A stretch of 8,290 nt of DNA from Muribaculaceae bacterium. Lineage in GTDB: Bacteria; Bacteroidota; Bacteroidia; Bacteroidales; Muribaculaceae. Of this stretch, positions 1 to 6,435 are shown piece after piece (position 1 is the stretch's first letter; each line of letters opens with the position of its first letter). Under the pieces are notes generated by a model. That model did no database searches, had not been told where the DNA came from, and saw only the letters and a list, made by a program, of their open reading frames with translations. The position numbers were made by a program, and so were the translations under genes. The stretch lies in assembly GCA_009775195.1 (NCBI GenBank), contig VSPF01000128.1, positions 1-8,290 on the forward strand, in the 5' to 3' direction.

Positions 1-59
1 TTTTGTTTTTGTTGGTGGTTTGTGTGTTTGGTGGTGTGGGTGTTTTGTGGGTGTTGTGT
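1..59. other. G/T-only low-complexity edge, probable assembly artefact
   Basis: The first 59 bases contain no A and no C, and ordinary mixed-composition sequence starts at base 60. In the gadB frame this stretch encodes a hydrophobic, glycine- and valine-rich string. At this position GadB proteins carry a polar segment that leads into the conserved (R)C-[IV]-N-[MI]-[VI]-A-[DN]-L-W motif. The break in both composition and homology at the same point suggests a low-quality or misassembled contig end, not a real gene start. Confidence 0.7.
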
Positions 60-1190
60 ATCAACATCGTGGCAAACCTCTGGAATACCCCCGAGCAGAA
101 GACTTGGAAGACGGGTGCCCTTGCTATCGGTTCGTCAGAAGCCTGTATGCTTGGCGGCATTGCAGCATGGAAACGGTGGATTGAGCGCCGCAAAAAAGCC
201 GGTAAGCCCTACGACAAGCCAAACTTCGTAATCTCGGCCGGCTATCAGGTCGTGTGGGAAAAATTTGCCACTCTTTGGAATATCGAAATGCGTCAAGTCC
301 CGCTCTCGAAAGAGCATCCGACCCTCGATATAGACCAGGCTATCAAGATGTGTGATGAAAACACGTTCTGCGTCGTGGCTATACAGGGTGTGACATGGAC
401 CGGCCTTAACGATGATGTCGAAGCCCTCGATGCAGCCCTTGACAAGTATAATGCCGCTACCGGCAACGAGGTCTGCATACATATCGACGCCGCTACCGGC
501 GGTTTCATCCTCCCCTTCATATTCCCCGAAAAGAAGTGGGACTTCCGACTCAAATGGGTTCTCTCAATCAGTACCTCGGGTCATAAGTTCGGCCTGGTTT
601 ATCCCGGTCTTGGCTGGGTGGTTTGGAAAGACAAACAATACCTGCCGACCGATATGTCGTTCACTGTCGACTATCTTGGTGCCGAGGTTACGCAGGTCGG
701 CCTGAACTACTCACGTCCTGCCGCACAAATTCTCGGCCAGTACTATCAGTTTATCCGTCTTGGCTTCGAAGGCTACCGCAATGTGCAGTACAACTCGATG
801 CAGATTGCCAAATATCTGCACGCCCAGATTTCGGCCTTCCCCGAGTTCGAGCCTTATTCGCCCGATGTTCCCAACCCAATCGTGACATGGCTCATGAACC
901 CCGAGGTCCAGAAAGATGCCAAGTGGACTCTCTACGACCTGCAGGATAAACTTGCCCAGCACGGATGGATGGTGCCTGCCTACGCGATGCCTGTAAACAT
1001 TCAGGATATGGTAGTCATGCGTGTGCTTTGCAAACAGGGCTTCAGCCGCGACATGTGCGACGAACTGTTGCACGACATCAAGGCTGCTGTTGCCGAACTC
1101 AACGCCCTTGAGTATCCCACCACGACACGTATCGCCATGGAGAAAAACATACCATTGGCAAGTAAGTCGTTTAATCATACCGGCAAATGA
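57..1190 (+). CDS. gadB: glutamate decarboxylase, 5'-truncated
   Basis: A PLP-dependent glutamate decarboxylase that converts L-glutamate to GABA and CO2 in the cytoplasm, consuming a proton. The readable protein begins at CINIVANLWNTPE, which aligns near residue 100 of the 466-residue E. coli enzyme, so about 100 N-terminal residues are missing. The ATG at base 3 lies in the G/T-only edge and is not accepted as a start. Visible family features are IGSSEACMLGG, the PLP-ring aspartate in HIDAATGGF (codon near 486), and the Schiff-base lysine in SISTSGHKFGL (codon 585-587). The C-terminus SFNHTGK keeps the penultimate-region histidine (codon 1176-1178). In E. coli the equivalent His465 caps the PLP aldimine at neutral pH and gives acid-triggered activity, so similar pH switching is inferred here. 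A hairpin follows the stop, and glutaminase and antiporter genes lie downstream. Family identity is very secure. Confidence 0.96.
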   Translation, partial: CINIVANLWNTPEQKTWKTGALAIGSSEACMLGGIAAWKRWIERRKKAGKPYDKPNFVISAGYQVVWEKFATLWNIEMRQVPLSKEHPTLDIDQAIKMCDENTFCVVAIQGVTWTGLNDDVEALDAALDKYNAATGNEVCIHIDAATGGFILPFIFPEKKWDFRLKWVLSISTSGHKFGLVYPGLGWVVWKDKQYLPTDMSFTVDYLGAEVTQVGLNYSRPAAQILGQYYQFIRLGFEGYRNVQYNSMQIAKYLHAQISAFPEFEPYSPDVPNPIVTWLMNPEVQKDAKWTLYDLQDKLAQHGWMVPAYAMPVNIQDMVVMRVLCKQGFSRDMCDELLHDIKAAVAELNALEYPTTTRIAMEKNIPLASKSFNHTGK

Positions 1191-1227
1191 TTTAGGGCTT
1201 TCCTATAGTATCTATAGAATATGAAAT

Positions 1228-1280
1228 AAGGTGGCAGGTGGATATCGGGATAATGATACCATCTGCCACCTTGATTTTAA
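1228..1280 (+). terminator. stem-loop between gadB and glsA, probable intrinsic terminator
   Basis: AAGGTGGCAG at 1228-1237 is the exact reverse complement of CTGCCACCTT at 1263-1272. The stem extends inward by GTGG (1238-1241) against CCAT (1259-1262), with one G-U pair. After a bulged A, a further TATC/GATA pairing leaves a loop of about 8 nt. The hairpin is followed by a broken T tract, TTGATTTT. It begins 37 bases after the gadB stop, which suits a gadB terminator that may allow some read-through to glsA. The imperfect T tract leaves open an attenuator or mRNA-stabilising role. Confidence 0.6.
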
Positions 1281-1308
1281 ATACTGTAAACCTCTTAACG
1301 TTTCGACT

Positions 1309-2277
1309 ATGCGGCGAACAATAACTAAAACCCAGATAAAACAGGCGGCCCAGGCGGCCTACGAAGAGTCTAAGACTGTCAGCGGAGGCGAGAATGCTCA
1401 TTATATACCGTATCTTGCCAATGTTGACTCCCGGCTATTCGGACTAAGTGTGACCCTTGCTGACGGGACTTGCTTTAATTATGGCGATACGGATTATAGA
1501 TTTGGAATCGAATCAGTGTCGAAAGTCCCTACGGCTATCCTCGCCATGATACAGCATACGCCCGAAGGTGTACTTCAACAAATCGGAGCCGATGCCACGG
1601 GCCTGCCGTTCAATTCTATTTTTGCCATACTTTTAGAGAATGACCATCCGTCGACACCCCTTGTAAATGCCGGTGCCATTGCGGCATGCTCTATGATTAC
1701 CCCCCAGGGTGATGCTGCCGATAAATGGAAGGCCATTACTGATAATATCACCAATTTGTGTGGCTCGGCTCCTGAACTAATCGACGAACTCTACGAAAGC
1801 GAGACCGCCACAAATTTTAATAATCGTGCTATTTCGTGGCTCTTGAAAAACTATAACCGTATCTACGACGATGTAGACATGAGCCTCGACCTCTATACGC
1901 GGCAGTGTTCGCTCGGCATAACATCGTCGCAACTCGCCATTATGGGCGCTACGATAGCAAACCACGGCTTGAACCCCGTGACTGGCAAGCAGGTTTTCGA
2001 CCCCGGGATTTCCCCCAAGATAACCGCGATGATTGCCGCCGTCGGCTTTTATCAGCATACCGGCGACTGGCTATATACCTCTGGCATACCGGCCAAGACC
2101 GGTGTAGGTGGCGGCGTGATGGGCGTGATGCCCGGGCTCTTCGGCATTGCGGCCTTTGCGCCACCTCTTGATGATGCCGGTAATTCGGTCAAGGCACAAG
2201 CCGCCATAAAGGCTTTTATGCGCAAACTCGACCTCGATATTTTTAGTGGTGACACGGTGGGAATTGTATCTGACTGA
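1309..2277 (+). CDS. glsA: glutaminase (serine-dependent, beta-lactamase-like fold)
   Basis: Hydrolyses L-glutamine to L-glutamate and ammonia in the cytoplasm. At 322 residues it is close to the usual family length of about 310. The ATG at 1309 is chosen because the upstream in-frame GTG at 1231 sits inside the hairpin stem and would add 26 residues without family similarity. Family features are the S-x-x-K nucleophile motif in ESVSK (Ser69, Lys72), NAGAI near residue 120, the acidic/Asn-Arg segment SETATNFNNR near 164-173, YTRQCS at 196-201, and PAKTGVGGG at 261-269. Many relatives have Ser in place of the Thr in PAKTG, a conservative change. It lies between gadB and gadC, and only 49 bp without a visible terminator separate it from gadC. 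Its role in the cassette would be to supply glutamate for decarboxylation and ammonia for extra proton capture, as shown for YbaS in E. coli. That role is inferred here. Confidence 0.95.
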   Translation: MRRTITKTQIKQAAQAAYEESKTVSGGENAHYIPYLANVDSRLFGLSVTLADGTCFNYGDTDYRFGIESVSKVPTAILAMIQHTPEGVLQQIGADATGLPFNSIFAILLENDHPSTPLVNAGAIAACSMITPQGDAADKWKAITDNITNLCGSAPELIDELYESETATNFNNRAISWLLKNYNRIYDDVDMSLDLYTRQCSLGITSSQLAIMGATIANHGLNPVTGKQVFDPGISPKITAMIAAVGFYQHTGDWLYTSGIPAKTGVGGGVMGVMPGLFGIAAFAPPLDDAGNSVKAQAAIKAFMRKLDLDIFSGDTVGIVSD

Positions 2278-2326
2278 CCGTTTCATCAAAATTATATAGC
2301 TATTAACTTTCAAACATCCTAAAGCT

Positions 2327-3949
2327 ATGGCAAATTCTTCCGCACAAACAAAGGCGACAGTTAAACAAGCCGCCAAGATGGGTGTCTTTACCCTTGTGAT
2401 TATGAATATTGTCGCGGTAGTCTCGCTTAGGGGACTGCCGGCCGAGGCCGAGTATGGCGTAAGCTCGGCGTTTTATTATATACTTGCGGCACTCGTTTTC
2501 CTAATCCCTGTTTCGTTGGTTGCCGCCGAACTCGCGGCGATGTTTCCATACCAGCAGGGCGGTATGTTCAGATGGATTGGCGAGGCCTTCGGCGACAAAC
2601 CGGGTTTTCTCGGTATCTGGCTACAGTGGATAGAGAGTACCATATGGTATCCTACCGTGCTGACCTTCGGGGCTGTGTCATTGGCCTTCATCGGCATGGA
2701 CCATGTCTTTGATGCCCACCTGGCAGCTAATAAGTACTATACTATTGTCGTGGTGCTTGCTATTTATTGGCTTGCCACCATTATATCGCTCAAAGGTATG
2801 GGCTGGGTCGGAAAAGTGTCGAAAATCGGCGGTATGGTCGGTACAATCATTCCGGTTGCCCTGATTGTGGTGTGTGCTGCCATTTATCTCATTTCGGGCG
2901 GTCAGTCGCAGATGAACTGGCACGGCAATTTCATACCCGACTTTACCAACTTTGACAATATAGTGCTTGCCGTCTCGATATTCCTCTTCTACGCCGGTAT
3001 GGAAATGAGCGGCGTGCATGTCCGCGAAATTAAAAATCCTACCGTCAACTACCCCAAGGCTGTCGTTATTGGCGCGATTGCCACCGTGGCTATCTTTATC
3101 CTCGGCACATTTGCCCTCGGTGTGATAATCCCGGCCAAAGATATCAACCTGGTGCAGAGTCTGCTTGTCGGTTTTGATAATTATTTTAGCGTACTACATG
3201 TCAAATGGCTTGCTCCGATAATAGCCATCGCATTGGCTTTCGGTGTCCTTGCCGGTGTGCTGACATGGGTCGCAGGTCCTTCGAAAGGTGTGTTTGCCGT
3301 CGGCCAGGCCGGTTATCTGCCTAAATTCTTCCAGAAGACTAATAAGAACGGCGTGCAGAAAAACATACTTTATGTGCAGGGCGCTATCGTGACCGTACTC
3401 GCATTCCTGATGGTGCTCATGCCGTCTGTACAAAGTTTCTATCAAATTCTCTCGCAGCTTACCTGCATACTCTATCTGATTGCATATCTGTTGATGTTTG
3501 CGGCAGCTATCCGTCTGCGTTACAATATGAAGGGTGCTCCCCGTCCGTTCCGTCTCGGCAAAAATGGCAACGGCGTGATGTGGCTCATCTCGGGCGTGGG
3601 ATTTATCGGTTCGCTTACCGCGTTTATATTCAGCTTCTTCCCGCCCAATCAGATTAGCATGGGCTCGAATGCCATATGGTTTACCGTCCTGATTGCGGGC
3701 ACTGTGATTTTCGTGGCCTTGCCTTTTATAATCCTGAAGTTTAAAAAACCGTCATGGGACTCTCTCGGCACTGATTTCGTCCCCTTCCACTGGGACAACT
3801 CTCCCGGTGCGGCTGCCTTGCGTCAGAAAGCCGCCGAAGAGTTTGCTGCAGAAAATTCTTCCACAGCTCCTGACCATGCCAAGGAAATTCTCGAGTATGC
3901 AGCCTCTGTAAACAAGCAGCAAACCGACACTGACAAAGACACCAAATAA
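2327..3949 (+). CDS. gadC: glutamate/GABA antiporter, APC superfamily
   Basis: An inner-membrane amino-acid antiporter of 540 residues, expected to import glutamate (and possibly glutamine) in exchange for GABA. It has about twelve hydrophobic segments. The first is near residues 18-40, and the last pair is near 417-440 and 449-470. GadC-like landmarks are VAAELA near 65-70 followed by GGMFRWIGEAFG (78-89), FYAGMEMSGVHVREI (221-235), NPTVNYPKA, and TWVAGPSKGVFAV (313-325). After the last membrane segment comes a 70-residue charged, Ala- and Glu-rich tail. E. coli GadC (511 residues) has a shorter C-terminal plug that closes the channel at neutral pH, so this tail may be its counterpart, but it shows no clear sequence match. 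The start ATG has no strong Shine-Dalgarno sequence, as is normal in Bacteroidota. A strong terminator ends the unit. Confidence 0.94.
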   Translation: MANSSAQTKATVKQAAKMGVFTLVIMNIVAVVSLRGLPAEAEYGVSSAFYYILAALVFLIPVSLVAAELAAMFPYQQGGMFRWIGEAFGDKPGFLGIWLQWIESTIWYPTVLTFGAVSLAFIGMDHVFDAHLAANKYYTIVVVLAIYWLATIISLKGMGWVGKVSKIGGMVGTIIPVALIVVCAAIYLISGGQSQMNWHGNFIPDFTNFDNIVLAVSIFLFYAGMEMSGVHVREIKNPTVNYPKAVVIGAIATVAIFILGTFALGVIIPAKDINLVQSLLVGFDNYFSVLHVKWLAPIIAIALAFGVLAGVLTWVAGPSKGVFAVGQAGYLPKFFQKTNKNGVQKNILYVQGAIVTVLAFLMVLMPSVQSFYQILSQLTCILYLIAYLLMFAAAIRLRYNMKGAPRPFRLGKNGNGVMWLISGVGFIGSLTAFIFSFFPPNQISMGSNAIWFTVLIAGTVIFVALPFIILKFKKPSWDSLGTDFVPFHWDNSPGAAALRQKAAEEFAAENSSTAPDHAKEILEYAASVNKQQTDTDKDTK

Positions 3950-3968
3950 AAAACGAAAAGTAACCACA

Positions 3969-3998
3969 GGGGGCAGGCACATGCTTGTCCCCTTTTTT
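3969..3998 (+). terminator. intrinsic terminator after gadC
   Basis: A GC-rich stem of ten pairs (3969-3978 with 3983-3992, including two G-U pairs) closes a 4-base ACAT loop. It is followed directly by six T residues at 3993-3998. It starts 20 bases after the gadC stop. An A-rich stretch lies just upstream (about 3947-3960), but no convergent gene exists that would need reverse termination. Confidence 0.92.
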
Positions 3999-4037
3999 AT
4001 ACCTTAACGACAAAAGTAATAATTCGAAAAAAAGTGG

Positions 4038-4045
4038 TATATTTG
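4038..4045 (+). promoter_or_regulatory. Bacteroidota-type -7 element upstream of the YkvA-family gene
   Basis: TATATTTG is a perfect match to the Bacteroidota primary-sigma -7 consensus TAnnTTTG. It lies 44 bases before the ATG at 4090, giving an expected leader of roughly 35-40 nt. No TTTG-like -33 box is visible at the expected spacing, so this rests on the -7 element and on its position after the gadC terminator. Confidence 0.6.
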
Positions 4046-4089
4046 CAAAATAGCACATAAATTCGTAAAGATTAGTATAAAAGATAACT

Positions 4090-4476
4090 ATGGACATAAG
4101 CAAATTTACGAGCAATTTGTCGACGTATGCCGATTACTATAGCCCGACTAAATTGTTCTCAAAGATTAAGAATGTGGCAAAGAAAGCCGGGGCCAATGTC
4201 ATATTTGCCGTACTTGTGCTCTACTATGCAACTTTCGACAAAGACCTCCCGGTGAAAGACCGTTTGTTGGTGATTGCCGCCCTGGGCTACTTTATCTTAC
4301 CGCTCGACTTGATACCCGATACCATCCCCGGAGGATTTACTGACGATGCGGCTGCATTGGCATATGTGGTGCGTCATATTTGGAAAAATCTTTCCGATTC
4401 CACTATCGCCAAAGCGAAACAGCAGCTCAACGAATGGTTTCCTGACGTAAACGCATCCGACCTTTCGCCATTCTAA
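4090..4476 (+). CDS. YkvA/DUF1232-family small membrane protein
   Basis: A 128-residue protein of the YkvA (DUF1232) family, whose biochemical role is unknown. The family signature is the segment ALGYFILPLDLIPDTIPGGF at about residues 64-83, followed by TDDAAAL, which matches the usual hydrophobic-P-x-D-L-I-P-D pattern ending in a D-D pair. A first hydrophobic stretch lies near residues 36-48 (NVIFAVLVLYYAT), and the two could form a helical hairpin in or at the membrane. The N-terminal 30 residues and the C-terminal 35 residues are polar. It has its own promoter-like box and is isolated from the acid-resistance genes by a strong terminator, so linkage to either neighbouring pathway is not supported. 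Its base composition is somewhat more AT-rich than that of the operon that follows. Family assignment is firm, but no function can be given. Confidence 0.85.
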   Translation: MDISKFTSNLSTYADYYSPTKLFSKIKNVAKKAGANVIFAVLVLYYATFDKDLPVKDRLLVIAALGYFILPLDLIPDTIPGGFTDDAAALAYVVRHIWKNLSDSTIAKAKQQLNEWFPDVNASDLSPF

Positions 4477-4531
4477 CTCGTACCTTTTTTGCCTATATGT
4501 TTTTTGTTTCCGCATCCAGGCTTATCCCCGT

Positions 4532-4562
4532 CTTGCTACATCGCAAATTTTGCGTAACTTTG
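4532..4562 (+). promoter_or_regulatory. Bacteroidota promoter of the nonulosonate operon, with palindromic spacer
   Basis: The -7 element TAACTTTG (4555-4562) matches TAnnTTTG exactly. A -33-like CTTG (4532-4535, consensus TTTG) lies exactly 19 bases upstream. Transcription would begin around 4567-4571. Within the spacer is CGCAAA-T-TTTGCG (4542-4554), a perfect inverted repeat with 6-bp arms that abuts the -7 element. This position would suit a repressor or activator site, although the T/G-rich right arm could occur by chance. Because the promoter covers the TTG codon at 4550, that codon cannot be the start of the next gene. Confidence 0.75.
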
Positions 4563-4582
4563 CATTAATTATGGAAAACGAG

Positions 4583-5749
4583 ATGAAGAAACGCCTTTGT
4601 GTTGTGACCAGTACCCGTGCCGACTGGGGCTTGTTGTCGCCTGTGTGCCGTGCCTTGCGCGACAGGGGGCTGCTGCGCATCGACATTGTGGCCACAAACA
4701 TGCACCTCATCGAGCGTTATGGCAATACGTATCGCGAAATCGAGGCCGATGGTTTCGATATTGCCTGCCGTGTGCCAACCGATGTCGGTTCGGACGATGA
4801 TGCCTCGCGCGCGCTGGTGATGGCAAAGACCATGGAGGGCATGACGAAAGCGTTTGACAGTCTCAGGCCCGATGCCGTGCTGTTGCTCGGCGACCGCTAC
4901 GAGATGCTTGCCGTGGCTTCGGCTGCCGCCGTGATGCACATACCGGTCATACATATTGCCGGTGGCGAGGTGACGGTAGGCGCGCTCGACGATGCCTTCC
5001 GTCATGCCATTACAAAACTGTCGAGCCTGCATCTCACTGCGACCGAAGATTACCGCCGCCGTGTGCTCCAGCTCGGCGAACAGCCCGACACGGTAATAAA
5101 TACGGGCGCAATAGGTGTCTGGAATGCCTTCAACACACCATTGATGTCTCCCGGGCAACTCAGCGAGAGCATAGGGTTCGACGTGACAAAAGGGCCGCTT
5201 GCCGTAGTGACATATCATCCGGCTACAAACGATGTTGTCGCCCCCGAGGCGCGGCTCGGCCAGTTTCTCGATGCCCTCGACCGTTACCCCTCACTTAGGC
5301 TTGTCGTTACCGCCCCCAATAATGATGCCGGTGGCGAACGGCTGCTTGCCATGCTCGAAGATTATGTGTCGGCAAGGCACGACAGGGCAGTCTTTGTCCG
5401 TTCGCTCGGCATGGTGCGTTACCACAGCCTGCTGCGTTGTGCGTCGCTCGTCATCGGCAATTCGTCGAGCGGTATTGTCGAGGTCCCCTCGGCGGGCATA
5501 CCGACAGTCGATGTTGGCATACGCCAGCAGGGCCGGATTTCGGCACCGTCGGTAATACATTGCGCAGAAGATACCGATTCGGTCGCAGAGGCTATTGCCA
5601 ATGCTCTTTCTCCCGAAATGCAGGCCTTGGCGACCGAGCGCGTAAATCCGTATTTCAAACCCGACACCTGCGCCCTGATGGTAGAGGCTGTCGAGACATT
5701 TGTATCGCGTCTGCCCCTGCCTCCAAAACATTTTTATGATTTGAAATGA
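4583..5749 (+). CDS. neuC: hydrolysing sugar-nucleotide 2-epimerase, NeuC/LegG type
   Basis: A hydrolysing UDP/GDP-HexNAc 2-epimerase that would release a ManNAc-like sugar for nonulosonic acid synthesis. The 388-residue GT-B-fold protein opens with CVVTSTRADWGLL (6-18). It then has GDRYEML (103-109), HIAGGEVTVGALDDAFRHAI (124-143), TYHPAT near 210-215, and IGNSSSGIVEVPSAG with the following TVDVGIRQQGR (291-318). All are hallmarks of the NeuC/LegG branch and distinguish it from the non-hydrolysing WecB type in length and motifs. The start is placed at the MKK-encoding ATG. The in-frame ATG at 4571, giving four more residues, is a real alternative, but it would make the transcript almost leaderless given the promoter. 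The stop overlaps the neuA start by 4 bp (ATGA). Sequence alone cannot tell UDP-GlcNAc from (UDP/GDP)-diacetylbacillosamine as substrate, so the symbol is by family. Confidence 0.88.
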   Translation: MKKRLCVVTSTRADWGLLSPVCRALRDRGLLRIDIVATNMHLIERYGNTYREIEADGFDIACRVPTDVGSDDDASRALVMAKTMEGMTKAFDSLRPDAVLLLGDRYEMLAVASAAAVMHIPVIHIAGGEVTVGALDDAFRHAITKLSSLHLTATEDYRRRVLQLGEQPDTVINTGAIGVWNAFNTPLMSPGQLSESIGFDVTKGPLAVVTYHPATNDVVAPEARLGQFLDALDRYPSLRLVVTAPNNDAGGERLLAMLEDYVSARHDRAVFVRSLGMVRYHSLLRCASLVIGNSSSGIVEVPSAGIPTVDVGIRQQGRISAPSVIHCAEDTDSVAEAIANALSPEMQALATERVNPYFKPDTCALMVEAVETFVSRLPLPPKHFYDLK

Positions 5750-6435
5750 AACCACTCTACATCATCCCGGCCCGAGGCGGAAGTAAAGGCATACCTCGCA
5801 AGAATATAAAGAGTCTTGGCGGGCGTCCGCTGATTTACTATTCCATTGACTGTGCTGCCAAAGCAGCGGAACGCTTTGGCGGATATATCCTCGTATCTAC
5901 CGACGACGACGAAATTGCCGATACTGCCCGGGCCTGCGGTATTGAAGTAGGCTACATGCGCCCGGCAAGTCTCGGGGCAGATACCACGTCGAGCCGCGAC
6001 GTCATACTCGATGCCATGGGCTGGGCCGACGGCAGGGGCATTGACTATGACTGCGTTGTATTATTGCAGCCCACGTCGCCTTTGCGAACGTGCGAGGATG
6101 TAGCGGCGGCCTTAGAGATGTATTCGCCCGACATAGATATGGTGGTAAGCGTGTGCGAGGCCGATGCAAATCCGTACTATAACCTTTTCGAGGCCGACGC
6201 CGACGGTTTCTTGAATATCTGCAAGGGCCCAGGCACGTATACCAGGCGTCAGGATGCCCCGAGGGTTCTCGAATACAACGGTGCTGTCTACATTATAAAT
6301 CCGGCCTCTCTGCGCCGGTGCGCGCTTGGTGAATTCAAACGTCGCGTGCCTTACCTGATGCCACAATCGAGGAGTATCGACCTCGACACGCCCAACGACT
6401 GGCAGTGGGCCGAACTTTTATTCAAAAAATCATGA
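5746..6435 (+). CDS. neuA: CMP-nonulosonate (N-acylneuraminate) cytidylyltransferase
   Basis: Activates a nonulosonic acid with CTP to give the CMP-sugar and pyrophosphate, in the cytoplasm. At 229 residues it has the normal single-domain length. The N-terminal nucleotide-binding motif IIPARGGSKGIPRKNI (6-21) is complete, followed by LVSTDDDEIA (49-58), VLLQPTSPLR (105-114) and the C-terminal SIDLDTPNDWQWAE (210-223), which carries the metal-binding D-x-D pattern of the family. The ATG lies inside the end of the upstream gene as an ATGA overlap, indicating translational coupling, and its own stop forms another ATGA with the next start. NeuA (CMP-Neu5Ac), LegF (CMP-legionaminate) and PseF-like enzymes share these motifs. 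The neighbouring CBS-nucleotidyltransferase makes the LegF/PtmB assignment at least as likely as true sialate synthesis. Confidence 0.9.
   Translation: MKPLYIIPARGGSKGIPRKNIKSLGGRPLIYYSIDCAAKAAERFGGYILVSTDDDEIADTARACGIEVGYMRPASLGADTTSSRDVILDAMGWADGRGIDYDCVVLLQPTSPLRTCEDVAAALEMYSPDIDMVVSVCEADANPYYNLFEADADGFLNICKGPGTYTRRQDAPRVLEYNGAVYIINPASLRRCALGEFKRRVPYLMPQSRSIDLDTPNDWQWAELLFKKS

Noticed and set aside
1203..1217. CTATAG-TAT-CTATAG double palindrome after gadB
   Set aside because: It is a short AT-rich coincidence with no promoter box or other copy nearby. Nothing ties it to gadB or glsA control.
1231..1308. In-frame GTG start 26 codons upstream for glutaminase
   Set aside because: The GTG lies inside the 5' arm of the gadB-glsA hairpin and the extra residues show no family similarity. 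The ATG at 1309 gives the normal family length.
4477..4515. Terminator after the YkvA-family gene
   Set aside because: Two T-rich runs (near 4486-4491 and 4500-4509) are present, but no stable stem precedes either, so an intrinsic terminator cannot be claimed.
4550..4582. TTG start at 4550 for the 2-epimerase
   Set aside because: It overlaps the promoter palindrome and -7 element, so it would be upstream of the transcript start. The MKK start matches the usual NeuC N-terminus.
4565..5218. 217-codon open frame on the minus strand inside the epimerase gene
   Set aside because: It is antisense to a well-conserved gene, shows no recognisable domain, and is rich in His, Arg and Cys, as expected from the GC-biased codon positions of the real gene.
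6405..6431. Earlier in-frame start for the CBS-nucleotidyltransferase
   Set aside because: It would overlap neuA by 31 bases with no family support, whereas the ATGA overlap at 6432 matches the coupling seen between the two preceding genes.
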